A stretch of DNA of 58,746 nucleotides from Neobacillus niacini NBRC 15566 (lineage in GTDB: Bacteria; Bacillota; Bacilli; Bacillales; Cytobacillaceae): assembly GCF_001591505.1 (NCBI RefSeq), contig NZ_BCVA01000039.1:1-58746 (forward strand), given 5' to 3'. The stretch's first letter is position 1, and each line of letters begins with the position of its first letter. Positions 17,805 to 25,589 of the stretch are shown here, one piece after another. Position numbers and translations under genes: made by a program. Under the pieces are notes generated by a model, which ran no database searches, was not told the DNA's origin, and saw nothing but the letters and a program-made list of their open reading frames with translations.

Positions 17805-18251
17805 ATGTTTGTTATTGCTACTTTTGAGAATTCCATTTACATTGAGTTAGCGATTACAGCTTTAGAGGAGCAGGGGATCGCAAAGGAATCGATCCTAGCT
17901 GCTCCGCTTGATAAACGGAAGGAACTAAGAGGTTTGTTTGATTCGATACATAAATCAGATGGTTTTAGTCTATTTGACGGTCCGGCGATACTAGGAACTT
18001 GTTTAATGCTTTTAGGAGCGATTTATGGATATGAATTAGTATGGGGGCCAATACTTTGGGGAATTATTGGAGCTGTTTCAGGTTTATTGTTGGGGTTTTT
18101 AATTAAAATGCTAATGGTTAAAAAGAATAAACGGGGCAGCAAAAATATAACGTCTGAAATTGTTCTGATGGTTCGTTGTGAGGAGCAAAAGTGGGAAATG
18201 GTTGAAAAAATCCTATGGGACCATCTTGCTCTCGGGCTGACCAAAATATAA
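17805..18251 (+). CDS. Hypothetical membrane protein
   Basis: 148 aa. Residues 1-45 look like a small alpha/beta domain (MFVIATFENSIYIELAITAL), residues about 62-105 form two Gly-rich membrane helices (GTCLMLLGAIYG, GIIGAVSGLLLGFLI), and the C-terminal part returns to a soluble domain with MVRCEEQKWEMVEKIL. This soluble-membrane-soluble plan resembles proteins annotated as general stress or ferredoxin-fold membrane proteins, but I cannot name a family. Ribosome site is weak (GGGTTGAG). Confidence 0.65.
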   Translation: MFVIATFENSIYIELAITALEEQGIAKESILAAPLDKRKELRGLFDSIHKSDGFSLFDGPAILGTCLMLLGAIYGYELVWGPILWGIIGAVSGLLLGFLIKMLMVKKNKRGSKNITSEIVLMVRCEEQKWEMVEKILWDHLALGLTKI

Positions 18252-18284
18252 AAATACCACCTCATTAGGGGTGGTATTGGTATT
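18252..18284. terminator. Bidirectional terminator
   Basis: AATACCACC/GGTGGTATT hairpin between convergent genes, with A- and T-rich flanks on both sides. Confidence 0.8.
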
Positions 18285-18570
18285 TTTCGAGGTCGATGGT
18301 TCCGTTGAGTCCAATTTCTATCCCTTCGCTTTCAAGAGAAAATAGCTGCTCATGATAGGACTCATCGTCTTGGAGGGCAATCTGCCCCTTACTATTGACG
18401 ACACGGTGCCAGGGAAGGCGATGCTTCCTGCTCATGGAATGAAGGGCGCGGACAACCTGACGTGCTGCACGCGGGCTCCCAGCCTCTCTGGCAATTTGTC
18501 CATAGGTCATCACCTTGCCCTCGGGAATCGCTTTTATTATCTTAATAACTCTTTCTGTAAAAGGCTGCAT
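18265..18570 (-). CDS. Alkyltransferase-like (ATL) DNA-binding protein
   Basis: 101 aa of the MGMT C-terminal-domain family. The helix-turn-helix/Arg-finger region GSPRAARQVVRAL is present, but the active-site PCHR is replaced by PWHRVV with W54. This is the hallmark of ATL proteins, which bind O6-alkylguanine lesions without transferring the alkyl group and hand them to nucleotide excision repair (family knowledge). No Ada or AlkA gene is nearby. Its 3' end overlaps the bidirectional terminator. Confidence 0.88.
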   Translation of the reverse strand: MQPFTERVIKIIKAIPEGKVMTYGQIAREAGSPRAARQVVRALHSMSRKHRLPWHRVVNSKGQIALQDDESYHEQLFSLESEGIEIGLNGTIDLEKYQYHP

Positions 18571-19099
18571 CGGTCAATTCCTTTCTGTCTGCTTGTTCTA
18601 TTATAGAATAAAATTATTTTCAGTAAAATTTTCATTCGACAATTTGCCGCGACAAATTTCTCAGGAAATAATCAAATCACGTGTTATATTTCCTCTCTTA
18701 ATCCTATTACCATGCGGATTACAGCATTTTCGCAGCGGTGTCGAAAAAGGCACTGTTGTCATTAATTTTCGATTAAAGTATCCGATTTTTCAAATAATTT
18801 ACAGGATATCTGGTCCTGTTTGGATAATTCGTGCATATTCTCGTATCCAAGCTAATAAAATGGTTACAAACCTTTACAAAGAGAGTGTTTGAGGTGCAGA
18901 GTCGTTTGAGGTTTTTGTGGATTTAGTTGGGGACATGATTATTCATCGTATTGCCGCATAATTGCATAAATGGTGACAGGCACCGCTCGTGGACACTTTC
19001 CACCTGAGGTGGACAGTTATGTGGAAACAGTATTTCGTCTTAGTGATAAGCGGGTCTCATTTCGCACTTCTCACATCCAATTTAGGGAGGGCGAGTGGT
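18571..19099. other. Long leader region before spoIIID
   Basis: 529 bp with no gene I accept. It contains paired GACAAATTT copies near 18640-18655 and a composite inverted element (18962-19019) described separately. It must hold the spoIIID promoter; I could not place a convincing sigma-E site. A 125-codon frame (18515-18892) runs antisense through the ATL gene and is probably noise. Confidence 0.5.
18962..19019 (-). repeat. Composite GGTGACAGGCACC / TCCAC-GTGGA element
   Basis: The 13-mer at 18972-18984 is followed by CGCTCGTGGACACTTTCC and a dyad TCCACCTGAGGTGGA. On the minus strand this matches the element at 30082-30129 almost base for base over about 47 bp. The 5' flank ATTGCATAAAT is shared with the copy at 7481. 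It sits about 80 bp before the spoIIID start. Confidence 0.85.
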
Positions 19100-19372
19100 G
19101 TGCACGATTACATCAAAGAGAGAACTATCAAGATTGGAAAGTATATCGTGGAGACGAGAAAAACGGTTCGTGTTATTGCGAAGGAGTTTGGCGTATCCAA
19201 AAGTACTGTCCATAAAGATTTGACAGAGAGGCTTCCTGAAATAAATCCTGAACTGGCAAATGAAGTAAAAGAGATTTTAGATTATCATAAATCGATCAGA
19301 CATCTCCGGGGTGGAGAAGCAACGAAAATGAAGTACCAGAAGGAAGAAAAAGAAGGTGAGGCTGTTAAATAG
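19100..19372 (+). CDS. spoIIID: Sporulation transcription factor SpoIIID
   Basis: Mother-cell DNA-binding regulator that tunes sigma-E genes and sigK. 90 aa from GTG 19100 (initiating Met, then HDYIKERTIKIGKYI), with GGGAGG 9 nt upstream; the longer frame from 18989 would translate through the upstream repeat. Helix-turn-helix RVIAKEFGVSKSTVHKDL and the basic C-terminal helix SIRHLRGGEATKMKY agree nearly residue for residue with the conserved family. Followed by mbl, as in B. subtilis. Confidence 0.96.
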   Translation: MHDYIKERTIKIGKYIVETRKTVRVIAKEFGVSKSTVHKDLTERLPEINPELANEVKEILDYHKSIRHLRGGEATKMKYQKEEKEGEAVK

Positions 19373-19410
19373 GCCGACTTTCAGAAGAATCTCTGCAATA
19401 AAGAAAAATG

Positions 19411-19480
19411 TTTAAAATGGCCATTTTCAAATGACTTCTTAGAGCATTCTAAGATAGTCGGGGAAAGGGCCATTTTTAAT
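19411..19480 (+). terminator. Long two-part hairpin after spoIIID
   Basis: TTAAAATGGCC pairs with GGCCATTTTTAA, enclosing a second hairpin CTTAGA-gcat-TCTAAG. T run at the 3' side. Probable terminator; an unusual, RNA-like fold. Confidence 0.65.
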
Positions 19481-19541
19481 GTTGGCTGTGTTATATAATG
19501 CTGTTGATTTGCGCTCCAGAAACCAGCTTGAGTAAAATAAA

Positions 19542-19717
19542 CGGAGAATTTCCGGATAAATGCAAAGTGGAGCCTTTTTGGGAATAGCTAAGCGGAGGTT
19601 TTCCTGTTATGTAAACCAAAACCTCCCATTTTTAAAATTCTCAAACCAATAGGCGGAATCTCTCCGTTTATTTGAGCTTTTTTAATAAAAAATTATTAAT
19701 TTAGCGGAATTCCTCCG
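19542..19717. repeat. CGGA..TCCG dyad repeat, copy A
   Basis: Four short dyads between spoIIID and mbl: CGGAGAATTTCCG (19542), CGGAGGTTTTCC (19593), CGGAATCTCTCCG (19654), CGGAATTCCTCCG (19705). Ends are spaced 51, 61 and 51 bp, the same as copy B at 46087-46262. The rest of 19373-19905 holds no gene that I can see. Confidence 0.85.
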
Positions 19718-19905
19718 TCGATTTTTACATACTTAAAATTAATGAAATCCACAGTCTAATGGTAAAAAAGGCATAAATTCTCTTTCAATAAATTTTTTCC
19801 GACAAATTTCTACGTTTTTTGGGATAATAGTATGGAATTTTTATGGAATATGGTACAATTAGCAATTAGGAAAGTATGACCGTTTCAAGGAGGAAAGAAT
19901 AGAGA

Positions 19906-20907
19906 ATGTTTGCTAGGGATATTGGGATTGATTTGGGAACGGCTAACGTGTTAATCCACGTAAAAGGCCGCGGAATTGTATTGAATGAGCCATCTGTCGT
20001 AGCAATAGATAAAAATACGAATCGTGTTCTTGCTGTTGGTGAGGAAGCTCGCCGCATGGTAGGACGTACACCTGGTAACATCGTCGCGATCCGCCCGTTG
20101 AAAGATGGGGTAATCGCTGATTTTGACGTAACAGAAGCAATGTTAAAACATTTTATTAATAAGTTAAACGTGAAGGGCTTTTTATCAAAACCACGTATTC
20201 TGATTTGTTGTCCAACGAACATCACAAGCGTTGAGCAAAAAGCAATTAGAGAAGCGGCTGAAAAAAGCGGAGGTAAGAAGATTTACCTAGAAGAAGAGCC
20301 GAAAGTGGCAGCAATTGGGGCGGGTATGGATATTTTCCAGCCAAGCGGTAACATGGTTGTCGACATCGGTGGCGGAACAACCGACGTAGCGGTCCTTTCA
20401 ATGGGTGATATCGTTACTTCTTCCTCTATTAAAATGGCCGGCGACAAGTTCGACATGGAAATTCTTAATCACATCAAGCGTGAGTACAAGCTTTTGATCG
20501 GAGAACGCACAGCTGAGAATATTAAAATCAACATCGGTACTGTATTCCCAGGATCACGCTCGGAGGAAATGGAAATTCGCGGACGGGACATGGTCAGCGG
20601 CTTACCGCGTACGATTACGGTTCGTTCAGAAGAAATCGAAGGTGCATTACGCGAGTCTGTGTCCGTGATTGTTCAAGCGGCTAAGAGTGTTCTCGAGCGT
20701 ACACCGCCAGAACTTTCTGCAGACATCATCGACCGCGGCGTTATTTTAACAGGCGGAGGAGCCTTGCTGCATGGAATCGACGCATTACTTGCAGACGAGC
20801 TGAAAGTACCAGTCTTAGTGGCTGAAAATCCAATGGACTGCGTAGCGATTGGAACAGGAATCATGTTAGATAACATTGACCGCATTCCAAAGCGAAAATT
20901 AGGTTAA
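19906..20907 (+). CDS. mbl: MreB-like actin homologue Mbl
   Basis: Cytoplasmic actin-like filament protein that organises cylindrical wall synthesis beneath the membrane. 333 aa. Actin-fold nucleotide motifs: DIGIDLGTANVLIHV near the start, VVDIGGGTTDVAV about 147-159, and ILTGGGALLHG about 280-290; the Mbl-type N-terminus MFARDIGIDLG is diagnostic. SD AAGGAGG before ATG. In B. subtilis flhO-flhP follow; here they are absent and an EpuA-like gene follows after a terminator. Confidence 0.96.
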   Translation: MFARDIGIDLGTANVLIHVKGRGIVLNEPSVVAIDKNTNRVLAVGEEARRMVGRTPGNIVAIRPLKDGVIADFDVTEAMLKHFINKLNVKGFLSKPRILICCPTNITSVEQKAIREAAEKSGGKKIYLEEEPKVAAIGAGMDIFQPSGNMVVDIGGGTTDVAVLSMGDIVTSSSIKMAGDKFDMEILNHIKREYKLLIGERTAENIKINIGTVFPGSRSEEMEIRGRDMVSGLPRTITVRSEEIEGALRESVSVIVQAAKSVLERTPPELSADIIDRGVILTGGGALLHGIDALLADELKVPVLVAENPMDCVAIGTGIMLDNIDRIPKRKLG

Positions 20908-20929
20908 TAAGGTAGGACCTCTTACCAAT

Positions 20930-20968
20930 TTAAAAGTCTAATGACCTCAATCATTGGGCTTTTTATTT
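20930..20968 (+). terminator. Terminator after mbl
   Basis: AGTCTAATGA / TCATTGGGCT hairpin followed by TTTTTATTTT. Confidence 0.75.
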
Positions 20969-21158
20969 TGGATCTATATGACCGTGGAAAAAAGATTTTT
21001 CGCCACTTTTTGCCATGGAAATACTTTTTCAGCAAAAAATTGCTGTTTATTCCCTAAATATTTTTTATAATAGAGTATAATATAAAAAAAACAACAAAAG
21101 AATGGACAAACTATCTGTCCAAGACAATAGATGGATTTCGGTTAAAGGGGAATAAGAA

Positions 21159-21473
21159 ATGTCAGTAGATCATCTAAACCAGGTGAAAACGAGGGAAGAG
21201 TATAAAAAGACAAAAGGCGATGAGCGGAAAGGTCCTGCCAATCAAAAGACACCTAACGTTCAAAAAGCCCAAAAAGAAGACGCTGTAAATAAGCGTGTAC
21301 GGATTCGTTTGATTCCCATTTGGCTTCGAGTCGTTCTTTTGGTCATTTTTACTGGTGTTTTTTTGGTTGCAGGTGCTGCGGTTGGCTATGGTCTACTCGG
21401 TGGTGGGAATCCGGGAGATGTGTTAAAAGGCTCCACTTGGACACATATTATTGATTTAGTTGAAAAAAAATAA
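21159..21473 (+). CDS. EpuA-like small membrane protein
   Basis: 104 aa: a charged cytoplasmic N-terminus rich in Lys and Gln (about 1-45), the segment RIRLIPIWLRVVLLVIFTGV with a single membrane helix to about residue 75, then GYGLLGGGNPGDVLKGSTW and a short C-terminus. This is the EpuA family pattern, which databases label DNA-directed RNA polymerase subunit beta; that label has no support in the sequence. Ribosome site AAGGGG. Flanked by terminators, so monocistronic. Confidence 0.75.
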   Translation: MSVDHLNQVKTREEYKKTKGDERKGPANQKTPNVQKAQKEDAVNKRVRIRLIPIWLRVVLLVIFTGVFLVAGAAVGYGLLGGGNPGDVLKGSTWTHIIDLVEKK

Positions 21474-21504
21474 ACGAGGAAGGGTTTCTTGCCCTTCCTT
21501 TTTG
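21474..21504 (+). terminator. Terminator after EpuA-like gene
   Basis: AGGAAGGG / CCCTTCCT hairpin and T run. Confidence 0.85.
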
Positions 21505-21557
21505 TATGCTCTTAATAGTAAAATGTATATATCTGTTCCTATGAGGAGGTACTAATT

Positions 21558-21983
21558 ATGTTAGATGTACAACAAATAAAGGAAATCATTCCCCATCGTT
21601 ATCCATTTTTGCTTGTTGATAAGATTTTAGAAGTAGAAGAAGGGGTAAAGGCAGTTGGAATTAAGAATGTAACTGCGAATGAAGAATTTTTTAATGGCCA
21701 CTTTCCCGATTATCCTGTTATGCCCGGTGTGCTAATCGTTGAGGCGCTTGCACAGGTTGGGGCAGTAGCTGTATTGAAAAAAGAAGAAAATCGCGGCAAA
21801 CTGGCATTTTTTGCAGGAATTGACGGCTGTCGTTTTAAAAGACAAGTTAAGCCTGGCGACCAGCTTCGGCTTGAAGTGGAAATTATTCGCTTACGTGGAC
21901 CAATAGGAAAAGGAAAAGCAGTGGCAACAGTAGATGGAGAAGTCGCATGCGAAGCTGAAATCACATTTGCTTTAGGAAAATAG
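21558..21983 (+). CDS. fabZ: 3-hydroxyacyl-ACP dehydratase FabZ
   Basis: Cytoplasmic hot-dog-fold dehydratase of type II fatty-acid synthesis, converting 3-hydroxyacyl-ACP to trans-2-enoyl-ACP. 141 aa. The IPHRYPFLLVD start, catalytic H48 in GHFPDYPVMPG and E62 in IVEALAQ, and IDGCRFKRQVKPGD are all canonical. SD GAGGAGG 8 nt before ATG. Own terminator follows. Confidence 0.96.
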   Translation: MLDVQQIKEIIPHRYPFLLVDKILEVEEGVKAVGIKNVTANEEFFNGHFPDYPVMPGVLIVEALAQVGAVAVLKKEENRGKLAFFAGIDGCRFKRQVKPGDQLRLEVEIIRLRGPIGKGKAVATVDGEVACEAEITFALGK

Positions 21984-22012
21984 TCGGGAGTTTTTCCGAT
22001 TATTTTTTTTGT
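21980..22012 (+). terminator. Terminator after fabZ
   Basis: AATAGTCGG / TCCGATTAT hairpin with a run of Ts. Confidence 0.75.
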
Positions 22013-22094
22013 AATAGTCCTTTCATACTTGGGGAAAATAACTTAAGACCGATAAAAGGGTCAATATTTTTCCTATGGAAAGGGGCTTTTACGT

Positions 22095-22460
22095 TTGAAG
22101 AAAAAGCTGTTTTTTTTACTAGCAAGTGCGCTTCTATCAGGATCTATGTTAGCGGGTTGTAATAATAATGATAACAACAATCCGCCGCCGCCAACGAATG
22201 ACAATACACCGCTCGATGATAATAACAACCTAGACAACAATAACGATTTAAACAACACCAACACGCGCTATAACAACGATAACAATATGAACAACAACCG
22301 TTATAACAACAATAACGGGTTGAACGACAACAACTATCCAGAAAGCGAAGACAAAAATACGGACACTGATAAAGATCCGGCCAAAGACAGAAATACACCA
22401 CGGGAAGATATCATAGAAGACGACATTGATAGAAACGACCGCGACAACAAAGACGAATAA
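22095..22460 (+). CDS. Asn/Asp-rich lipoprotein
   Basis: 121 aa from TTG 22095 (GGAAAGGGG upstream). Signal peptide with lipobox LAGC at residues 19-22. The mature chain is almost entirely Asn, Asp, Pro and a few Arg/Tyr, starting with CNNNDNNNPPPP and ending in an acidic DRDNKDE tail. No globular domain is apparent; it is probably a disordered surface lipoprotein. Function unknown; low-complexity lipoproteins are common in spore-formers. Confidence 0.75.
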   Translation: MKKKLFFLLASALLSGSMLAGCNNNDNNNPPPPTNDNTPLDDNNNLDNNNDLNNTNTRYNNDNNMNNNRYNNNNGLNDNNYPESEDKNTDTDKDPAKDRNTPREDIIEDDIDRNDRDNKDE

Positions 22461-22500
22461 AGGACATGGGGCAGGCTAAAGCAGCCTGTCCTTTTCCTAT
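22461..22500. terminator. Terminator between convergent genes
   Basis: GGCAGGCT / AGCAGCCTGTCC hairpin followed by TTTTCC; overlaps the ywpF stop. Confidence 0.7.
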
Positions 22501-22928
22501 TCGTGTTTCATTTTGAGCTTTGGTTTGCGCTTCATTTTGTCCCTAAATTCTTCGAGCAAGGCCTGACCGCCAAGTCCCTTCTCAAGCAGGCTGTCGAGCA
22601 GGAGTTCAGAGTAATCACTTCGATTGCGGCGTAATCGGCCTTCAAACAAGACGCTTACGTGGTTCTGGAATTTATGTAGTGAAGCAATTTTGGTTTGGAA
22701 GTAGGCAGGGTCGTTTTCGCGTTTTGTTATTACCGCTTGCACAATCACCTCGCGGCTTTGTTCGTGGATTTTTTGGAAGTAGTCGTAAAGAGATAAATCA
22801 GTATAGGCTTCAAGCAGCCAGCTAGCGCGTTCATTTTCTTTATTGATAATTAATCCGTCTTCTAATGGAACTTCGATGGAATTCCCGTCCTCAACAACTT
22901 CTAAAGCGACTAACTTAAAGGTTTTCAT
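22497..22928 (-). CDS. ywpF: YwpF family protein
   Basis: 143 aa. Start at ATG 22928, which has GGAGG 8 nt upstream; a TTG six bases earlier is too close to it. N-terminus MKTFKLVALEVVED and length match the YwpF family. Charged, no membrane segment, basic C-terminus (KMKRKPKLKMKH). Position between fabZ and ssbB on the opposite strand agrees with B. subtilis. Function unknown. Confidence 0.85.
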   Translation of the reverse strand: MKTFKLVALEVVEDGNSIEVPLEDGLIINKENERASWLLEAYTDLSLYDYFQKIHEQSREVIVQAVITKRENDPAYFQTKIASLHKFQNHVSVLFEGRLRRNRSDYSELLLDSLLEKGLGGQALLEEFRDKMKRKPKLKMKHE

Positions 22929-23059
22929 CTGCAATACCTCCGTTTACCGTTTATCGTGTCACATTTTCTAAATTATAACATATCAGTACGATAAGCAAAT
23001 GTCGAAAAAAATTTGTCGTATTTTACAATTTGGATATTTGGTTATAAATACTTGTTTAG

Positions 23060-23094
23060 AAAAGGCAATTTTACCTAGGTGAAAAACCAATTTT
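23060..23094 (+). promoter_or_regulatory. Probable ComK box upstream of ssbB
   Basis: Two AAAA-N5-TTTT AT-boxes: 23060-23072 and 23082-23094, separated by 9 bp (known ComK sites have spacers near 8, 18 or 31). ssbB is a ComK target in B. subtilis, so competence control is likely. Confidence 0.62.
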
Positions 23095-23190
23095 GAAGCA
23101 AAAAACACGGTTGAAAGCCGAATTTAACCGTTTTACAAACTAGTGGTCAAGGTCTATGATTAAGCCATCAAAAGGAGAGGAGAAAAGTGT

Positions 23191-23580
23191 ATGATCAATC
23201 AAGTCACGCTTGTGGGAAGACTCACGCGGGATCCAGAATTGAGAAAAACAAGTGATGGGCTGCCAGTTACCACTGTGACCCTGGCGGTTAGCCGCCAATT
23301 CCGAAACCAGCATGGGGAAATTGAAGCAGACTTTGTCCAGTGCACCATTTGGAAAAAGGCAGCTGAGAATACTGTCCAATATTGTCGAAAGGGTTCTGTT
23401 GTCGGGGTTACAGGCAGGCTTCAAACCCGTCATTATGATAATAAAGAAGGGAAGCGTGTGTATGTAACAGAAGTGGTGGCCGAATCCATCCAATTCTTGG
23501 GGGCGAAGCAAACCTATACAAACGCTGAATCGCCACCGCCAGTTAGGGTGACGGTTACGAAGGAGGAGCTTCCATTTTGA
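23191..23580 (+). CDS. ssbB: Single-stranded DNA-binding protein SsbB
   Basis: 129-aa OB-fold protein: MINQVTLVGRLTRDPELR, DFVQCTIWKKAAENTVQYCRKG, and GVTGRLQTRHYDNKEGKRVYVTEVVAE. It lacks the acidic DDDIPF-type tail of housekeeping SSB, which fits the competence form that coats incoming DNA. Upstream ComK-type boxes support this. SD AGGAG upstream of ATG. Its stop overlaps the next gene's TTG by 4 bp. Confidence 0.92.
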   Translation: MINQVTLVGRLTRDPELRKTSDGLPVTTVTLAVSRQFRNQHGEIEADFVQCTIWKKAAENTVQYCRKGSVVGVTGRLQTRHYDNKEGKRVYVTEVVAESIQFLGAKQTYTNAESPPPVRVTVTKEELPF

Positions 23581-23852
23581 CAAATCATGATGATGTAGCC
23601 ACTAGTTTAGAGCAGTTGCTTGAAAGTTTGATAAAAATGGTTGGCCGAGCCAATAAAAATAATGGCAATCTACAAATCAAGATCAATGATATGAATGAAA
23701 CCATCGAAAGCCTTCAAAAGAGAATTTGCCAGCTAGAATGGATTATGAAAGGGCAGCTAAAGGAAAGAGATTGGGGCCCAATCAGAAATTACCCCACACA
23801 CCCGCACACACATACACCATCCGAAATTCACGACCACATCTCACATTTCTGA
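23577..23852 (+). CDS. Small coiled-coil protein coupled to ssbB
   Basis: 91 aa from TTG 23577 overlapping the ssbB stop, with AAGGAGGAG 12 nt upstream. Residues about 10-65 form a heptad-rich helix (LEQLLESLIKMVGRANK..NDMNETIESLQKRICQLEWIM); the C-terminus is His/Pro-rich (THPHTHTP). Not recognised. Coupling suggests it is made with SsbB during competence (inference). Confidence 0.6.
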   Translation: MTNHDDVATSLEQLLESLIKMVGRANKNNGNLQIKINDMNETIESLQKRICQLEWIMKGQLKERDWGPIRNYPTHPHTHTPSEIHDHISHF

Positions 23853-23983
23853 AAAACTTCTCTGCTGACGTCGTCACTTGGGTTATTTTTGGTAAACAAA
23901 ACGGTTCCTTTTTTAAAAAATTTTCCCCGAAAGTTGAGGTTCCTTTGTTAAAAGATAAACGATTATCCTCTAAACTAATCCTC

Positions 23984-24016
23984 ATTCTCCGGCCACGAAG
24001 CGCCGGAATTTTTTTG
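23984..24016 (+). terminator. Terminator downstream of ssbB operon
   Basis: TCCGGC / GCGCCGGA hairpin and seven Ts. The 265-bp gap from 23853 to 24117 otherwise holds only a second terminator. Confidence 0.75.
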
Positions 24017-24082
24017 TTCATAATATGTATAACTTTTCTCGAGTCGGGTAAACTAGTACAAAACCCCCTGTGTTTTATTTTT

Positions 24083-24118
24083 CAAGGCCGCTGATAATCG
24101 AACAGCGGCCTACTTTTT
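24083..24118. terminator. Bidirectional terminator
   Basis: AGGCCGCTG / CAGCGGCCT, 9-bp perfect stem, T run on both sides; ends the minus-strand XRE gene. Confidence 0.85.
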
Positions 24119-24528
24119 TAGATATTTTTATGTTTTTTACTAGCTTTAATCTGATAGGTTAATAAGTCGATAAAAAACGCCCGCCTTTTGGGCGGCATAA
24201 GATAGATATCAAGTAGATTCTTTTTCAAATCAGGTTCTTGTTGGAGCAATTGGAGGATAATCCCCAAATCGTGGTCCTCCAGGCTTTCTTTTGTCAAGTA
24301 TCCAGGCTCCTCAGCCTTGGGCAGCAGTTGGTCTAGTTCCTCTACTAAATACTCCTTATCCACCTGATAAAGATCAGCAAATCGGATGACCGTTTGGTAG
24401 GTGGGAATGCTTTTTCCAGTTTCATACCGACTCACTGTCGACCGGTCCATATTCATCATGTCTGCCAGGGTTTGCTGGGACCAGTTTCGATTGTCGCGCA
24501 GCTTGCGCAATTTATCCGATAAAGACAT
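24118..24528 (-). CDS. XRE-family transcriptional regulator
   Basis: 136 aa from ATG 24528 (GGCGGTG upstream; TTG 24543 and GTG 24537 are in-frame alternatives). N-terminal Cro/CI helix-turn-helix: LRKLRDNRNWSQQTLADMMN followed by MDRSTVSRYETGKSIPT. The C-terminal half (about 65-136) is helical and has DLLTYQIKASKKHK. Target genes unknown; the divergent downstream ORF at 24748 is a candidate. Confidence 0.88.
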   Translation of the reverse strand: MSLSDKLRKLRDNRNWSQQTLADMMNMDRSTVSRYETGKSIPTYQTVIRFADLYQVDKEYLVEELDQLLPKAEEPGYLTKESLEDHDLGIILQLLQQEPDLKKNLLDIYLMPPKRRAFFIDLLTYQIKASKKHKNI

Positions 24529-24747
24529 CCTTTTCACCGCCAATAAACAATTGATGTTTTTAACTTAACGGCAAAAGAAATGGGATAGTTCGAATATGAG
24601 GTTTATGCACGGAGTTCCATGTGAAAAAAATGCACATATGTGATTTAATCAAGTTTGGATTTATAGAAGAAAAAAGGAGAACAGAAATTATTGTCGAATA
24701 ATAAACAAAGATGTAAATATTTGTCTTACTGGAGGTCATATACATAT

Positions 24748-25140
24748 ATGCCAAACTCGTTAATATTTATTGGGGAACGACCGAGCCACTTAGAAATGCA
24801 TATCAAAGGAAAACCAGAATTCTACGATGCCATGCTGCTCTCGAAAAATCCTTCTTCACAACTGTCTTACCATTCTATCCCTCTTCATCAATCAAGAGTT
24901 ACCATCCTCATTCGTGAGAATAATTGCCAATTTAACTGTTACCATCAATCCTTGCAGCTAATCGAAGGCGAAAGGCCGCTTTCTGAGGACGATGCCTACG
25001 ATATATTCACGAACTTTGCATTTATGGAAGACAACAAAGTCGCTTTCATCATGCTTTCAGGTAAGAACAGAATGAGACTGCGAGAAAAGGAAGGGCCTAG
25101 GGCTCTGGCTGCCTATGCATATGAGAAACTTGATAGCTAA
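24748..25140 (+). CDS. Hypothetical protein
   Basis: 130 aa from ATG 24748, which has GGAGG 12 nt upstream; an alternative TTG at 24691 with AAGGAG 11 nt upstream would add 19 residues. Mixed alpha/beta composition, no signal or membrane segment: SRVTILIRENNCQFNCYHQ in the middle, DAYDIFTNFAFMEDNKVAFI near the end. No family recognised. Divergent from the XRE regulator; followed by a strong terminator. Confidence 0.6.
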   Translation: MPNSLIFIGERPSHLEMHIKGKPEFYDAMLLSKNPSSQLSYHSIPLHQSRVTILIRENNCQFNCYHQSLQLIEGERPLSEDDAYDIFTNFAFMEDNKVAFIMLSGKNRMRLREKEGPRALAAYAYEKLDS

Positions 25141-25213
25141 GTTTTTTAATAAAAGCTGAGCTAGTAAGAGGAAGATTTTTACTAATATTACAAAAGAATA
25201 ACAAAGAAAACAC

Positions 25214-25250
25214 GAAGAAAGGGTCCCGAAATAATTCGGGACCCTTTTCC
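25214..25250 (+). terminator. Strong terminator
   Basis: AAAGGGTCCCGAA / TTCGGGACCCTTT, 13-bp perfect stem. The rest of 25141-25589 holds one repeat element and no gene I support. Confidence 0.85.
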
Positions 25251-25390
25251 TGTTATTCAGTGAAATTCCAACGCACCATTCACCATGCATTTCACAAAAT
25301 AGACAATAAAACCCCAATTTTTTCCCCTCTGCGCGTGCAAACCACTCATTCAAACACCATTGAAAAGGCGTAAATAGCACATATGGAAAC

Positions 25391-25450
25391 AAACTGTCCG
25401 CCCCACGTGGACAAAATGGTTGAAATGTCCACGAGTGGTGACAGGCACCG
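25391..25450 (+). repeat. Composite GGTGACAGGCACC element, flipped core
   Basis: AACTGTCCGCCCCACGTGGA at 25391 and TGTCCACGAGT before the 13-mer at 25437-25449. Relative to the GTCCACGAG flank the core reads ACAGG, the reverse of the copies at 18972 and 30117. Confidence 0.8.
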
Positions 25451-25589
25451 CAATAGTACCTATATTTTTCATCTGTTTATGTTGTTTTCCTCTGTTATAT
25501 GACAATTTGTGATAGAGTTTTAATGTTTTTGTAATATAACTGGCATATTGTCATGGTATAAATAGATTAATAGAGAAGGGGGAAAACGT

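Noticed and set aside
18515..18892. 125-codon plus-strand frame
   Set aside because: Overlaps the ATL gene antisense, no ribosome site, unusual hydrophobic composition; treated as noise.
23726..24094. 122-codon frame after ssbB
   Set aside because: Overlaps the coiled-coil gene in another frame and runs across a terminator.
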